A DNA stretch of 6,112 bases from Candidatus Poribacteria bacterium (lineage in GTDB: Bacteria; Poribacteria; WGA-4E; GCA-2687025): the NCBI GenBank assembly GCA_002687025.1, contig NYZG01000246.1:1-6112 (forward strand), written 5' to 3'. A program made the translations under genes and the position numbers. This document shows positions 1-5,526 of the stretch, one piece after another. The stretch's first letter is position 1, and every line of letters starts with the position of its first letter. The notes beneath the pieces are model-generated. The model saw only the letters and a program-made list of their open reading frames with translations. It was not told the origin of the DNA and searched no databases.

Positions 1-945
1 CGCAGCGCGCTCCGCCCGTATTACGGGCCGGACGCGGCCGAGCACGACCTGTCCGAGACGCCGACGCCCCGTTACGAGATGCTCGACACCGACCGCTACA
101 ACCGGTTGACCGTCCAGACGAGCCGCGGCTGTCCGTGGGCGTGTGAGTTCTGCGCGGCGTCGCGCGTGTACGGCCGCTATCGCATACGCCCGGTCGAATG
201 CGTCATGCGCGACGTCGACGCCATCCGCGAGCTGTGGCCGCGTCCGTTCATCGAATTCGCCGACGACAACACGTTCGTGAGCAAGGCGTGGTCGAAGGAG
301 TTCCTGCGCCAGATGTGCGAGCGCGATGTGCGCTGGTTCACCGAGACGGACGTCTCCGTAGCGGACGACGACGAGCTCCTCGACTTGCTCGCAGACAGCG
401 GCTGCCAACAGGTGCTGATCGGCTTGGAAAGCGTCTTCCCGACCAGCTTGGACGGCCTCGACACGCGCAATTGGAAGATGAACCGAGTCGACGGATACCG
501 GCGCGCCATCGACCGCATTCAGTCGCGCGGCGTCACCGTGAACGGGTGCTTCATCGTGGGGCTCGACGCCGACACGCCCGACACCTTCGAGCATGTCCAC
601 GACTTCGTGTTCGACTCCGGCCTGATAGAATGCCAGGTAACCGCGCTGACTCCGTTCCCGAGCACGCCACTCTACCAACGGCTCGAAGCCGAAGGCAGGC
701 TGCTGCAGGAGACGTACTGGGATCGGTGCACGCTGTTCGACGTCAACTACACGCCGAAGCAGATGACCGTCACGCAACTGGAGCAGGGCCTGCGCTACCT
801 GTTCGGGGAGCTATACGACGATGCCGCGTACCGGCGCCGGCAACGTCGGTACATGGACATCCGAAAGGCGATCGCCGCCGAACGACGTGGCTCGCCGGCC
901 GTCGCGAGCGGACCGGACGGGGATGAGGGACGCGTGCCTGGCTAA
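1..945 (+). CDS. Radical SAM domain protein, 5'-truncated (probable B12-binding radical SAM)
   Basis: The reading frame is open from the first base and ends at TAA 943-945, so the N-terminus lies outside the window; 314 codons are visible. The radical SAM iron-sulfur motif CxxxCxxC (CPWACEFC) has its cysteines at bases 130-132, 142-144 and 151-153. It is preceded by the QTSRGC signature and an upstream PTPRYE..D segment typical of B12-binding radical SAM proteins, whose cobalamin domain would sit in the missing part. An in-frame ATG at 79 is unlikely to be the start because this conserved lead-in would be lost. Downstream are the usual barrel features: FADDNTF, then the IGLES and GCFIVGLDADTP segments. 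Such enzymes use S-adenosylmethionine to start radical reactions (methylations, ring formations, peptide or lipid changes); the substrate cannot be told. The last 20 or so residues are a low-complexity tail. The family call is secure, the B12 domain is inferred. Confidence 0.9.
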   Translation, partial: RSALRPYYGPDAAEHDLSETPTPRYEMLDTDRYNRLTVQTSRGCPWACEFCAASRVYGRYRIRPVECVMRDVDAIRELWPRPFIEFADDNTFVSKAWSKEFLRQMCERDVRWFTETDVSVADDDELLDLLADSGCQQVLIGLESVFPTSLDGLDTRNWKMNRVDGYRRAIDRIQSRGVTVNGCFIVGLDADTPDTFEHVHDFVFDSGLIECQVTALTPFPSTPLYQRLEAEGRLLQETYWDRCTLFDVNYTPKQMTVTQLEQGLRYLFGELYDDAAYRRRQRRYMDIRKAIAAERRGSPAVASGPDGDEGRVPG

Positions 946-952
946 GGCCAGG
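937..952 (+). other. Hairpin with the radical SAM stop codon in its loop
   Basis: CCTGGC (937-942) pairs perfectly with GCCAGG (947-952) around the loop TAAG; the TAA stop of the upstream gene is the loop. Two further G-T pairs could extend the stem. No T-run follows, so this is not a classical intrinsic terminator, but it could slow RNA polymerase or protect the 3' end. Confidence 0.4.
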
Positions 953-995
953 TGAGGAATCGGCGATATTGGCCTTTACAGGGGTAAGAGGGGAT

Positions 996-1412
996 ATGGC
1001 ACATCTGCGGAAGATAGTCGCGGTAATCTTGGGCGCCGTTGTCGGCTCGGCCTGCCTCCTCATGGCCGGGGCGATCCACAACGCCATCGATCCGACGCCA
1101 CCTGAGCTGATGGACCCAGCGACCCCGGAGGCCGTGGCGCAGCGCGTGGCTCACACGACGACGATGACGTGGCTCGTTGTCATCGCCGGGCTCGCTCTGG
1201 GCGCCTTTCTCGGCGGCGTCGTGGGAGCCGAGGTCGCCGGTGAGAGGACGACCCGGGTGACCGGCTCCATTGGAATGCTTCTCTCGTCCTGGGCCGTCTA
1301 TACGTTCTGGGTGGTGTTTCCGGAAGTGCTTTGGGCTCCGGCCGGAATGCTGGTCGCGGCGCTCGTGTGCTCCCATCTTGGGGGCATGGCGTTGGCCCGC
1401 GGACGCAGGTAG
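996..1412 (+). CDS. Small four-helix integral membrane protein, uncharacterised family
   Basis: A 138-residue inner-membrane protein of unknown function. Visible pattern: a hydrophobic helix at about residues 5-25 (IVAVILGAVVGSACLLMAGA), a polar loop with a PTPPEL..PATPEAVAQRV segment, then three hydrophobic stretches near residues 59-80, 88-106 and 109-131, and a short arginine-rich end. The layout of helix, 'P-P-x-L-x-D/M-P-x-x-P-E-A' loop, then a Gly/Ala-rich 'GAFLGG-VGAEVAG' helix matches from memory a family of small hypothetical membrane proteins found in many bacterial phyla. ATG 996 is preferred because AAGAGGGG lies just upstream (986-993) and the family begins with a short charged MxxxRKI lead. 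A TTG at 969 (with GAGGA at 954-958) would add nine residues and cannot be excluded. It sits 50 bases after the radical SAM gene and may be co-transcribed with it. Confidence 0.75.
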   Translation: MAHLRKIVAVILGAVVGSACLLMAGAIHNAIDPTPPELMDPATPEAVAQRVAHTTTMTWLVVIAGLALGAFLGGVVGAEVAGERTTRVTGSIGMLLSSWAVYTFWVVFPEVLWAPAGMLVAALVCSHLGGMALARGRR

Positions 1413-1449
1413 CGCGAACCGGCCCGCCGCTGGTGGTCGCGGCCTCAAC

Positions 1450-1469
1450 GCGCGCCTATCTTGGCGCGT
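1450..1469 (+). terminator. Weak terminator-like hairpin after the membrane protein gene
   Basis: CGCGCC (1451-1456) pairs with GGCGCG (1463-1468) around the loop TATCTT, with an added G-T pair at 1450/1469. It is followed by TCTCCACCTTT, which is pyrimidine-rich but not a T-run. It is the best end-of-transcript candidate between the membrane protein and the dehydrogenase, but it overlaps the promoter candidate at 1461, so at most one of the two readings may hold. Confidence 0.3.
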
Positions 1470-1489
1470 CTCCACCTTTCGTGTAGGCT
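1461..1489 (+). promoter_or_regulatory. Weak sigma-70-type promoter candidate for the dehydrogenase operon
   Basis: TTGGCG at 1461-1466 matches four of six bases of the -35 consensus. After a 17-base spacer, TAGGCT at 1484-1489 keeps the three most conserved -10 positions (T, A and final T). It would start transcription near 1496, about 55 bases before the dehydrogenase ATG and just before the inverted repeat at 1504-1526. GC-rich genomes give such matches by chance, so this is tentative. Confidence 0.22.
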
Positions 1490-1503
1490 GCCTCCCACCC
1501 TCG

Positions 1504-1526
1504 CGCGCGTGCGGCCCGGACGCGCG
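1504..1526. repeat. Perfect 7-base inverted repeat in the dehydrogenase leader
   Basis: CGCGCGT (1504-1510) and ACGCGCG (1520-1526) are exact reverse complements separated by nine bases. The repeat lies between the promoter candidate and the ribosome binding site (AGGGAG, 1536-1541). It could be a repressor-binding palindrome or an mRNA leader hairpin next to the ribosome binding site. Its simple alternating CG composition makes chance occurrence plausible. Confidence 0.35.
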
Positions 1527-1535
1527 GGACGAACC

Positions 1536-1541
1536 AGGGAG
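1536..1541 (+). promoter_or_regulatory. Ribosome binding site of the dehydrogenase gene
   Basis: AGGGAG lies eight bases before ATG 1550, good spacing for a Shine-Dalgarno site. It fixes the start, which also matches the family's usual N-terminus, where the nucleotide-binding strand begins within ten residues. Confidence 0.7.
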
Positions 1542-1549
1542 CCCCACGA

Positions 1550-2566
1550 ATGCCCGACGTCAAGAAGGTAGGACTCATCGGCTGCGGAGGCATCGCCAAC
1601 GCGCACGCGCGCGGCGTGGCGGACCTGCCGCACGTCTCGCTCGTCGCCTGTTGCGATGTGACCTCCGAACGCGCCCAAGCGTACGCCGATCGCTACGACG
1701 TGCCTCGGAGCTTCACCGACCCGTCCGTGATGCTCGACGCCACGGAGCTCGATCTGCTCATCATCTCGACGTGGCCGGGCGCGTATGTGGACATCGTGCC
1801 TGAGGTCGTCGAGCGCGTCCCGGCGATCCTGTGCCAGAAGCCGCTGGGCAGGAACGGAGAAGACGCCCTGAAGATCCGCGAGTGGGTGGCGAAGGCGCCG
1901 AACCGGCCGAAGTTCATGGAAGCCTTCATGTATCGCCATCACCCGCTGACGCTGCACGCGATAGACCTCGCGAAGGGCGGGGCCATCGGCGACGTGTACC
2001 ACATCCGAGGCGTTTTCACGCAGGGGCGCGGCTCCCTGCAAAACTGGCGGCGTCGACCGGAGCTGGGAGGCGGCTCGATGCAGGACATCGGCTGCTATGC
2101 GCTGAACGGCGCCCTCGCCATGACGGACGCGCGACCCGTCTCCGCCTCCGCGGTGGGTTGGATCAACCCGGAGAGCGGCGTCGAGGAGCGCATCTCGGGC
2201 CTCATCGAATTCGAGGACGGGACATCGGCACACCTGGAGAGCAGCTTCGAGACGCCGCGCTGGAGACAGGTGCTCGAGGTGGTCGGCACGGCCGGGGTCG
2301 TCGAGGTCGTGAACCCCTGGACCCCCGACATGGATGGCAGCGGGATACGTGTCTTCCAGGAGCCGGGGCAGCGGTCGTCGTGGCTCACGTTCGGCGCGGT
2401 GAATCGGTACGCCCCGGAGATCGCGCACCTGCTCGAATGCGCCGACACGGGCGCCGAACCCCGCGTGCGTCTCGACCGCACCGTCGAGGCGATGCTCACC
2501 ATTGACGCGCTCATCACGTCGCTGAAGGAGCGGGCCTCGGTCGACATCGCGGCTCTGCCCTCGTAG
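1550..2566 (+). CDS. Gfo/Idh/MocA family NAD(P)-dependent oxidoreductase
   Basis: A 338-residue cytoplasmic dehydrogenase of typical family length, with no signal peptide. The N-terminal Rossmann fold begins at residue 7 with the dinucleotide-binding GCGGIA (residues 11-16) and a second-strand acidic residue D36 (CCDVTSE). The catalytic-lysine motif reads CQKPLG (95-100), with Gln where most members have Glu; K97 is kept. Then come MEAFMYRHHP (123-132) and GGGSMQDIGCYALN (173-186), where Tyr183 stands at the position that is His in inositol-dehydrogenase-like members. This subgroup signature resembles glucose-fructose oxidoreductase and dihydrodiol dehydrogenase. It likely oxidises or reduces a sugar or cyclic polyol; the substrate is unknown. 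The metallophosphoesterase gene follows after 19 bases, so the two probably share an mRNA. A longer antisense frame at 1445-2710 is a GC-composition shadow. Confidence 0.93.
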   Translation: MPDVKKVGLIGCGGIANAHARGVADLPHVSLVACCDVTSERAQAYADRYDVPRSFTDPSVMLDATELDLLIISTWPGAYVDIVPEVVERVPAILCQKPLGRNGEDALKIREWVAKAPNRPKFMEAFMYRHHPLTLHAIDLAKGGAIGDVYHIRGVFTQGRGSLQNWRRRPELGGGSMQDIGCYALNGALAMTDARPVSASAVGWINPESGVEERISGLIEFEDGTSAHLESSFETPRWRQVLEVVGTAGVVEVVNPWTPDMDGSGIRVFQEPGQRSSWLTFGAVNRYAPEIAHLLECADTGAEPRVRLDRTVEAMLTIDALITSLKERASVDIAALPS

Positions 2567-2573
2567 GCGGAGC
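2552..2573 (+). other. Intercistronic hairpin spanning the dehydrogenase stop codon
   Basis: GCTCTGCC (2552-2559) pairs with GGCGGAGC (2566-2573), eight pairs including one T-G, around the loop CTCGTA. The TAG stop (2564-2566) straddles the loop and 3' arm, and the stem ends one base before the ribosome binding site of the next gene. It may tune translation of the phosphoesterase, since ribosomes ending the first gene would open it, or protect the mRNA segment. Confidence 0.4.
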
Positions 2574-2578
2574 GGGAG
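2574..2578 (+). promoter_or_regulatory. Ribosome binding site selecting a GTG start
   Basis: GGGAG lies seven bases before GTG 2586. An ATG at 2584 overlaps this GTG but is in another frame that encodes no recognisable protein, so GTG is the start of the metallophosphoesterase. Confidence 0.65.
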
Positions 2579-2585
2579 AAGGAAT

Positions 2586-3467
2586 GTGTCACGCACCACG
2601 CGACGCCAGTGGGTCAAGCAGGTCACCGGGCTCGTCGCCATGGCTGCGGCCGGCCGGTCCATCGGAGCCGATGCAGTGAAAGGCGACGATCTGACGTTCG
2701 GCGTCATCACGGACGCGCACTACGCCGACCGAGACACGGCCGGCACGCGCCACTACCGCGATTCCAAAGCCAAGGTGCGCCAGGCGGTCGACGCGTTCAT
2801 CGAGGCGGAGCCGGCGTTCTGCGTGCACCTTGGCGACCTCGTGGACAAGGGCGAGACCGTCGAGGCGGAGCTGTCCTACCTGGCGACCATCGAGGCGGAA
2901 TACGCCCGATTCCCGGGGCCGAGGCACTACGTGTTCGGGAACCACGACGTGGCCACGCTCACCAAAGCGCAGTATCTGGAGAACTGCGCCGCGCGCGAGC
3001 GGTACTACTCGTTCGACGGCGGCGGCTTCCACTTCGTCGTCCTGGACGCCTGCTACAACGAGGACGAGTCCGACTACGAGCCGGGAGCCTTCACGTGGAC
3101 CGAGACGTACATCCCGACACGGGAACGTGAGTGGCTACGTGAGGATCTGGCCGTGACCGACCTACCCACCGTCGTGCTTGCGCATCAACGCCTCGACGGC
3201 GACGACGATCCGCACGGCGTCCGAAACGCCGCGCTTACCCGCGAGATTCTGGAGGCGTCAGGGCAGGTGCGCGCCGTCTTCCAGGGGCACGACCACCGCG
3301 GCGCCCACAACGTCATCGAGGGCATCGACTACGTGACGCTCAGGGCGGTCGTCGAGGGCCCGGGGCTGGAGAACAACGCCTACACGCTCGTCTACCTGGA
3401 CGTCGAGGGCGGCATCGAAATCCACGGTCACGGTCGGCAGGAGTCGCTCACACTCGCGGCGGACTAG
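2586..3467 (+). CDS. Tat-exported metallophosphoesterase, ADP-ribose/CDP-alcohol diphosphatase-like
   Basis: A 293-residue calcineurin-like phosphoesterase. The N-terminus TTRRQWVK (residues 4-11) followed by a short hydrophobic run matches a twin-arginine signal, so the folded enzyme is probably exported. All metal-site motifs are present: D43-x-H45 (TDAHYAD), GDLVDKG (83-89), GNHD (118-121), H200 (LAHQRL) and GHDH (234-237). Beyond these generic motifs, FGVITDAHYAD followed by GTRHYRDS, FHFVVLDACY, and a C-terminal DYVTL..VVEGP..NNAYTLVYL..GGIEIHGHGR layout resembles, from memory, the Mn-dependent ADP-ribose/CDP-alcohol diphosphatase family (ADPRM), which splits pyrophosphate bonds of ADP-ribose and CDP-alcohols. 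ADPRM of vertebrates has Gln where H45 stands here. Substrate is inferred, not shown; a general phosphodiesterase or phosphatase is the alternative. Translated from a GTG, probably on the dehydrogenase mRNA. Confidence 0.88.
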   Translation: MSRTTRRQWVKQVTGLVAMAAAGRSIGADAVKGDDLTFGVITDAHYADRDTAGTRHYRDSKAKVRQAVDAFIEAEPAFCVHLGDLVDKGETVEAELSYLATIEAEYARFPGPRHYVFGNHDVATLTKAQYLENCAARERYYSFDGGGFHFVVLDACYNEDESDYEPGAFTWTETYIPTREREWLREDLAVTDLPTVVLAHQRLDGDDDPHGVRNAALTREILEASGQVRAVFQGHDHRGAHNVIEGIDYVTLRAVVEGPGLENNAYTLVYLDVEGGIEIHGHGRQESLTLAAD

Positions 3468-3472
3468 CTGCG
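3455..3472 (+). other. Hairpin over the phosphoesterase stop codon
   Basis: CGCGGC (3455-3460) pairs with GCTGCG (3467-3472), one G-T pair included, around the loop GGACTA. The TAG stop (3465-3467) sits at the loop/3'-arm junction, the same geometry as at the dehydrogenase stop. No T-run follows. Confidence 0.35.
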
Positions 3473-3493
3473 CGACACGTCCACTCCGCGTGG

Positions 3494-3515
3494 CGGCCGG
3501 TGTCACCGCTGGCCG
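3494..3515. terminator. Candidate terminator hairpin between convergent genes
   Basis: CGGCCGGTG (3494-3502) pairs with CGCTGGCCG (3507-3515) around the loop TCAC. As plus-strand RNA all nine pairs hold (two are G-U); as minus-strand RNA two become A-C mismatches, leaving a five-pair outer stem. It therefore favours ending the plus-strand phosphoesterase transcript before it runs deep into the opposing gene. The loop contains the minus-strand gene's TGA stop (3503-3505). There is no T-run, so efficiency is uncertain. Confidence 0.45.
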
Positions 3516-4720
3516 TCGATTGCGCCCACGACATCACGAGCGTCGTGCGTCGATCCCTGGAGGGTCGCCTCCTCCGCGGCGCGCAGCGCGTCGAGGACCA
3601 CGTTGTCCGTGGCGTGGAGCTTCCGCAGAGCGTAGATGCGCGCGGGCAGGCGCAAATCCCCTGACGAATAGCCGAATGTGCCGTCGCCAAGCTCGCGACG
3701 CGCCTCCTGCACGCGCTCCAGGTAGCGGTACCCAAACTCCCGCGTCGGCTCGATGACGGTCCCCTCGCCGAAGTCGTTCCACGTCACCAACTGCACGGCG
3801 TCGGCGCCGCTCGCCATGGCGAGACTCAGCGTCTCGTCGAACGTCGCGCCGTCGCGAGCATCGAGCACGCCGTGGGATTCCTGCGTGCCCGCCTCCGCGT
3901 AGATGTCGCGGAACCCTGGGAACGCCGCCGCGATGGAATACGACGCGGCCGATGCGCGCTCGCCGTAGCGCGCGAAGTATTCGCGAAGTCTACCGGGCGA
4001 CAGGACGCCGTGCTCGCTCGCCCACATGGGCGGCCACGCGAAGAGCCCGTCCGCGGGCGCTCGCCGTTGGTGAAGCGTGAGGAACGCGGGATTCGACGGC
4101 AAGCCGTCTAGCGCCTGCGCCCACTGCGCGTCCGAGAGGTACTCGGGGCCGAACACGAGCAGCGCGGGCCGGCCGTCGACCCGCAGGTAGCCATCCCGCG
4201 CGAACCAGTCAGCTTCTACACAGCGCATCTCCCGCCGCGCCTGCGCTACGGCCTCTCCGGCCTCAATGCGCCCGGCGTTCACCATCGCCCGCAACGTCCG
4301 GTCTTCGTAGCAGATCGCGTACTGGAGTCCGAAGGCGGCGGCGGCGTCGATCGCGGCACCCGTCGCCCGATTGATGAAGGCGTAGTCGTGGATGTCCTCG
4401 GCGCCGTACCAGTCGATGATGACGCCGTCGACTCCGGCGACCTTCATGAGCAGGAAGTGGTAGGACAGCAGGTCCGGGTCGGTCGAGTCGTACGGCCCGA
4501 TTGCCGGGTAGTGATGCGAGGCGATCTGCCGTCGCTCAGAGGCGTCGACCTGCTCGGGGTCGAAGTGGTCCATCGTCCAGTGCCAGCCCCACCGGCCGCT
4601 CACGGGCCTGGACTCGTACCAAGGCATGTAGTGCGCCATGAACGGCGGGCGCGTCGAGCCGGTCGCTATGGTCGACGCCCACGCGGCCGCAACGATCGCC
4701 CAGACTGTGGCTGTTCTCAT
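3503..4720 (-). CDS. Secreted GH99/GH71-like glycoside hydrolase
   Basis: A 405-residue protein with a probable Sec signal (arginine at residue 2, hydrophobic 5-20, cleavage near ATGS). The mature part opens with HYMPWYE (30-36), then WHW (46-48), HHYPAIGPYDS (69-79), LLSYHFLLMKVAGVDGVIIDWYG (84-106) and, near the C-terminus, TWNDFGEGTVIEP (313-325) followed by FGYRYLE. This order matches the (beta/alpha)8 fold of GH99/GH71-like proteins, which include endo-alpha-mannosidases and alpha-glucanases. In GH99 two acidic residues spaced i, i+3 near the C-terminus are catalytic; here the equivalent pair would be D316 and E319 (WNDFGE). It probably acts on an alpha-linked polysaccharide in the periplasm or outside the cell. 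It starts 40 bases after the LamG gene, so the two are probably co-transcribed. The upstream ribosome site (GGTAGGG) is close to the ATG, so the start is likely but not certain. Confidence 0.85.
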   Translation of the reverse strand: MRTATVWAIVAAAWASTIATGSTRPPFMAHYMPWYESRPVSGRWGWHWTMDHFDPEQVDASERRQIASHHYPAIGPYDSTDPDLLSYHFLLMKVAGVDGVIIDWYGAEDIHDYAFINRATGAAIDAAAAFGLQYAICYEDRTLRAMVNAGRIEAGEAVAQARREMRCVEADWFARDGYLRVDGRPALLVFGPEYLSDAQWAQALDGLPSNPAFLTLHQRRAPADGLFAWPPMWASEHGVLSPGRLREYFARYGERASAASYSIAAAFPGFRDIYAEAGTQESHGVLDARDGATFDETLSLAMASGADAVQLVTWNDFGEGTVIEPTREFGYRYLERVQEARRELGDGTFGYSSGDLRLPARIYALRKLHATDNVVLDALRAAEEATLQGSTHDARDVVGAIDGQR

Positions 4721-4741
4721 CGCCCTACCGGATGCTTACTG

Positions 4742-4777
4742 CGCCACGCCGTGTGAGCGGTCACCAAGTCGTGGGCG
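4742..4777 (-). other. Intercistronic hairpin over the LamG stop codon
   Basis: CGCCACG (4742-4748) pairs with CGTGGGCG (4770-4777) with one bulged G, and inside it GTGA (4753-4756) pairs with TCAC (4761-4764). The LamG stop (4761-4763) is in the inner stem. It covers most of the gap before the hydrolase gene; it may affect how much of the message continues or how it is processed. Confidence 0.3.
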
Positions 4778-5516
4778 TAGTGGCGGCTCTGACGCGAGCC
4801 CACATCGTCACCATGTCGGACGCCATGGGATCGACGCTCAGACTCAACTCCTCGGCGTCGAGCATCCGCGAGTAGACGCGGAATTCGTCCATGAGACCCA
4901 CATAGAACCCGCCGCCGCCGCCGAACGCGGTGTCACCCGGGCTGATGTTGCCGATGCCCGCCGCCTGACCGTGACCGCCCAGTTCCGCCCAGTCCGTGGC
5001 CTGCTCGCCGACCACGAGGCCGTTGACGTACAGCAGCATCTGCCCTTGCCCGAAGACGGCGGCCACCTCGGCCCACTCATCTCCGCCGGTGTAGTCCACG
5101 GAAATCACTTCGGGCGGCGGGTGCGCGGCGTCGCAGCAGACGGTAGCGAACTCTAGGGCGCCGTCCATGATCCGCACGGTGAACCCAGTCCACGCGCCGC
5201 CTTCGTCGTAGATCGTGCGCATCGTGTCCAGGTCCGACGGCAGCAACCAGACGCGGACTGAGAGCTCGCGATCGGGATCCTTGAACAGCTGGTCGTTCAG
5301 GTCGATCTGGAGGCCGCCGTCGAACTCCCACGCGTCGCCGACGACGCCCGGCACGACGGTCGGCGCCCCGACGACCGCGCCGTCGCGGCCGTTCCCGGAC
5401 ACGTCGGCAGCTTCGTCCGACTCGAAGTCGAGGTGCAATTCGAGGGCCGCGTCGTCTTGCGCTTGGGCCGTGAGGGCGCACGCCACGATCGCCGCGAGGC
5501 TGAGGAGCGCTCGCAT
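4761..5516 (-). CDS. Secreted LamG / concanavalin A-like lectin-fold protein
   Basis: A 251-residue exported protein. Residues 1-19 form a signal peptide (MRALLSLAAIVAC..AQA), with likely cleavage after AQA; IVAC at 10-13 also fits a lipobox, so a lipoprotein is possible. The mature part is a single LamG-like jelly-roll domain: LHLDFES at the start, SGNGRDG (40-46), WEFDGG (63-68), LYVNG (162-166) and the closing GLMDEFRVYSRML (207-219). Such domains usually bind sugars or proteins rather than catalyse. The tail after the domain (VDP..SDMVTMWARVR) recalls the short conserved ends of many poribacterial LamG proteins. Start chosen at ATG 5514-5516 because GGAG lies six bases upstream; ATG 5535-5537 would add seven residues but its AAGGAG abuts the codon with no spacing. 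Adjacent Cys127-Cys128 could form a disulfide or bind metal. It precedes the GH99-like gene and may help target it to substrate. Confidence 0.85.
   Translation of the reverse strand: MRALLSLAAIVACALTAQAQDDAALELHLDFESDEAADVSGNGRDGAVVGAPTVVPGVVGDAWEFDGGLQIDLNDQLFKDPDRELSVRVWLLPSDLDTMRTIYDEGGAWTGFTVRIMDGALEFATVCCDAAHPPPEVISVDYTGGDEWAEVAAVFGQGQMLLYVNGLVVGEQATDWAELGGHGQAAGIGNISPGDTAFGGGGGFYVGLMDEFRVYSRMLDAEELSLSVDPMASDMVTMWARVRAATTPTTW
4909..4923 (-). repeat. Short CCG trinucleotide repeat coding for a glycine run
   Basis: Five perfect CCG units (plus strand) encode the GGGGG run of the LamG protein (residues 199-203). It is in frame, so a change in unit number would alter loop length without a frameshift. 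Confidence 0.5.
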
Positions 5517-5522
5517 TCTGTT

Positions 5523-5526
5523 CTCC
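5523..5526 (-). promoter_or_regulatory. Ribosome binding site of the LamG gene
   Basis: GGAG on the minus strand, six bases before ATG 5514-5516. A second purine-rich site AAGGAG (5538-5543) directly touches the upstream ATG 5535-5537 with zero spacing, so the inner start is preferred. Confidence 0.55.

Noticed and set aside
79..81. ATG as the true start of the radical SAM protein
   Set aside because: The frame is open upstream and encodes the conserved PTPRYE lead-in, so the gene begins before the window.
198..926. Plus-strand frame of 242 codons inside the radical SAM gene
   Set aside because: Extremely Arg/His/Ala-rich translation in the +3-shifted frame of a clear radical SAM gene; no domain or ribosome site.
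942..1547. Minus-strand frame of 201 codons over the membrane protein gene
   Set aside because: Low-complexity Arg/Gly/Pro/His composition typical of antisense in GC-rich DNA; the plus-strand membrane protein has coherent helices.
2584..2586. ATG overlapping the GTG start of the metallophosphoesterase
   Set aside because: It is in a different frame and its translation does not give the Tat leader or the phosphoesterase.
1445..2710. Minus-strand open frame of 421 codons, longer than the dehydrogenase it opposes
   Set aside because: It is a GC-composition shadow: Arg/His/Val-rich with no recognisable domain, while the plus strand has a full Gfo/Idh/MocA protein with its motifs and a ribosome site.
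4638..5156. Plus-strand frame of 172 codons spanning the LamG/hydrolase junction
   Set aside because: Crosses two supported minus-strand genes, has no domain and an Ala/His/Arg-rich composition.
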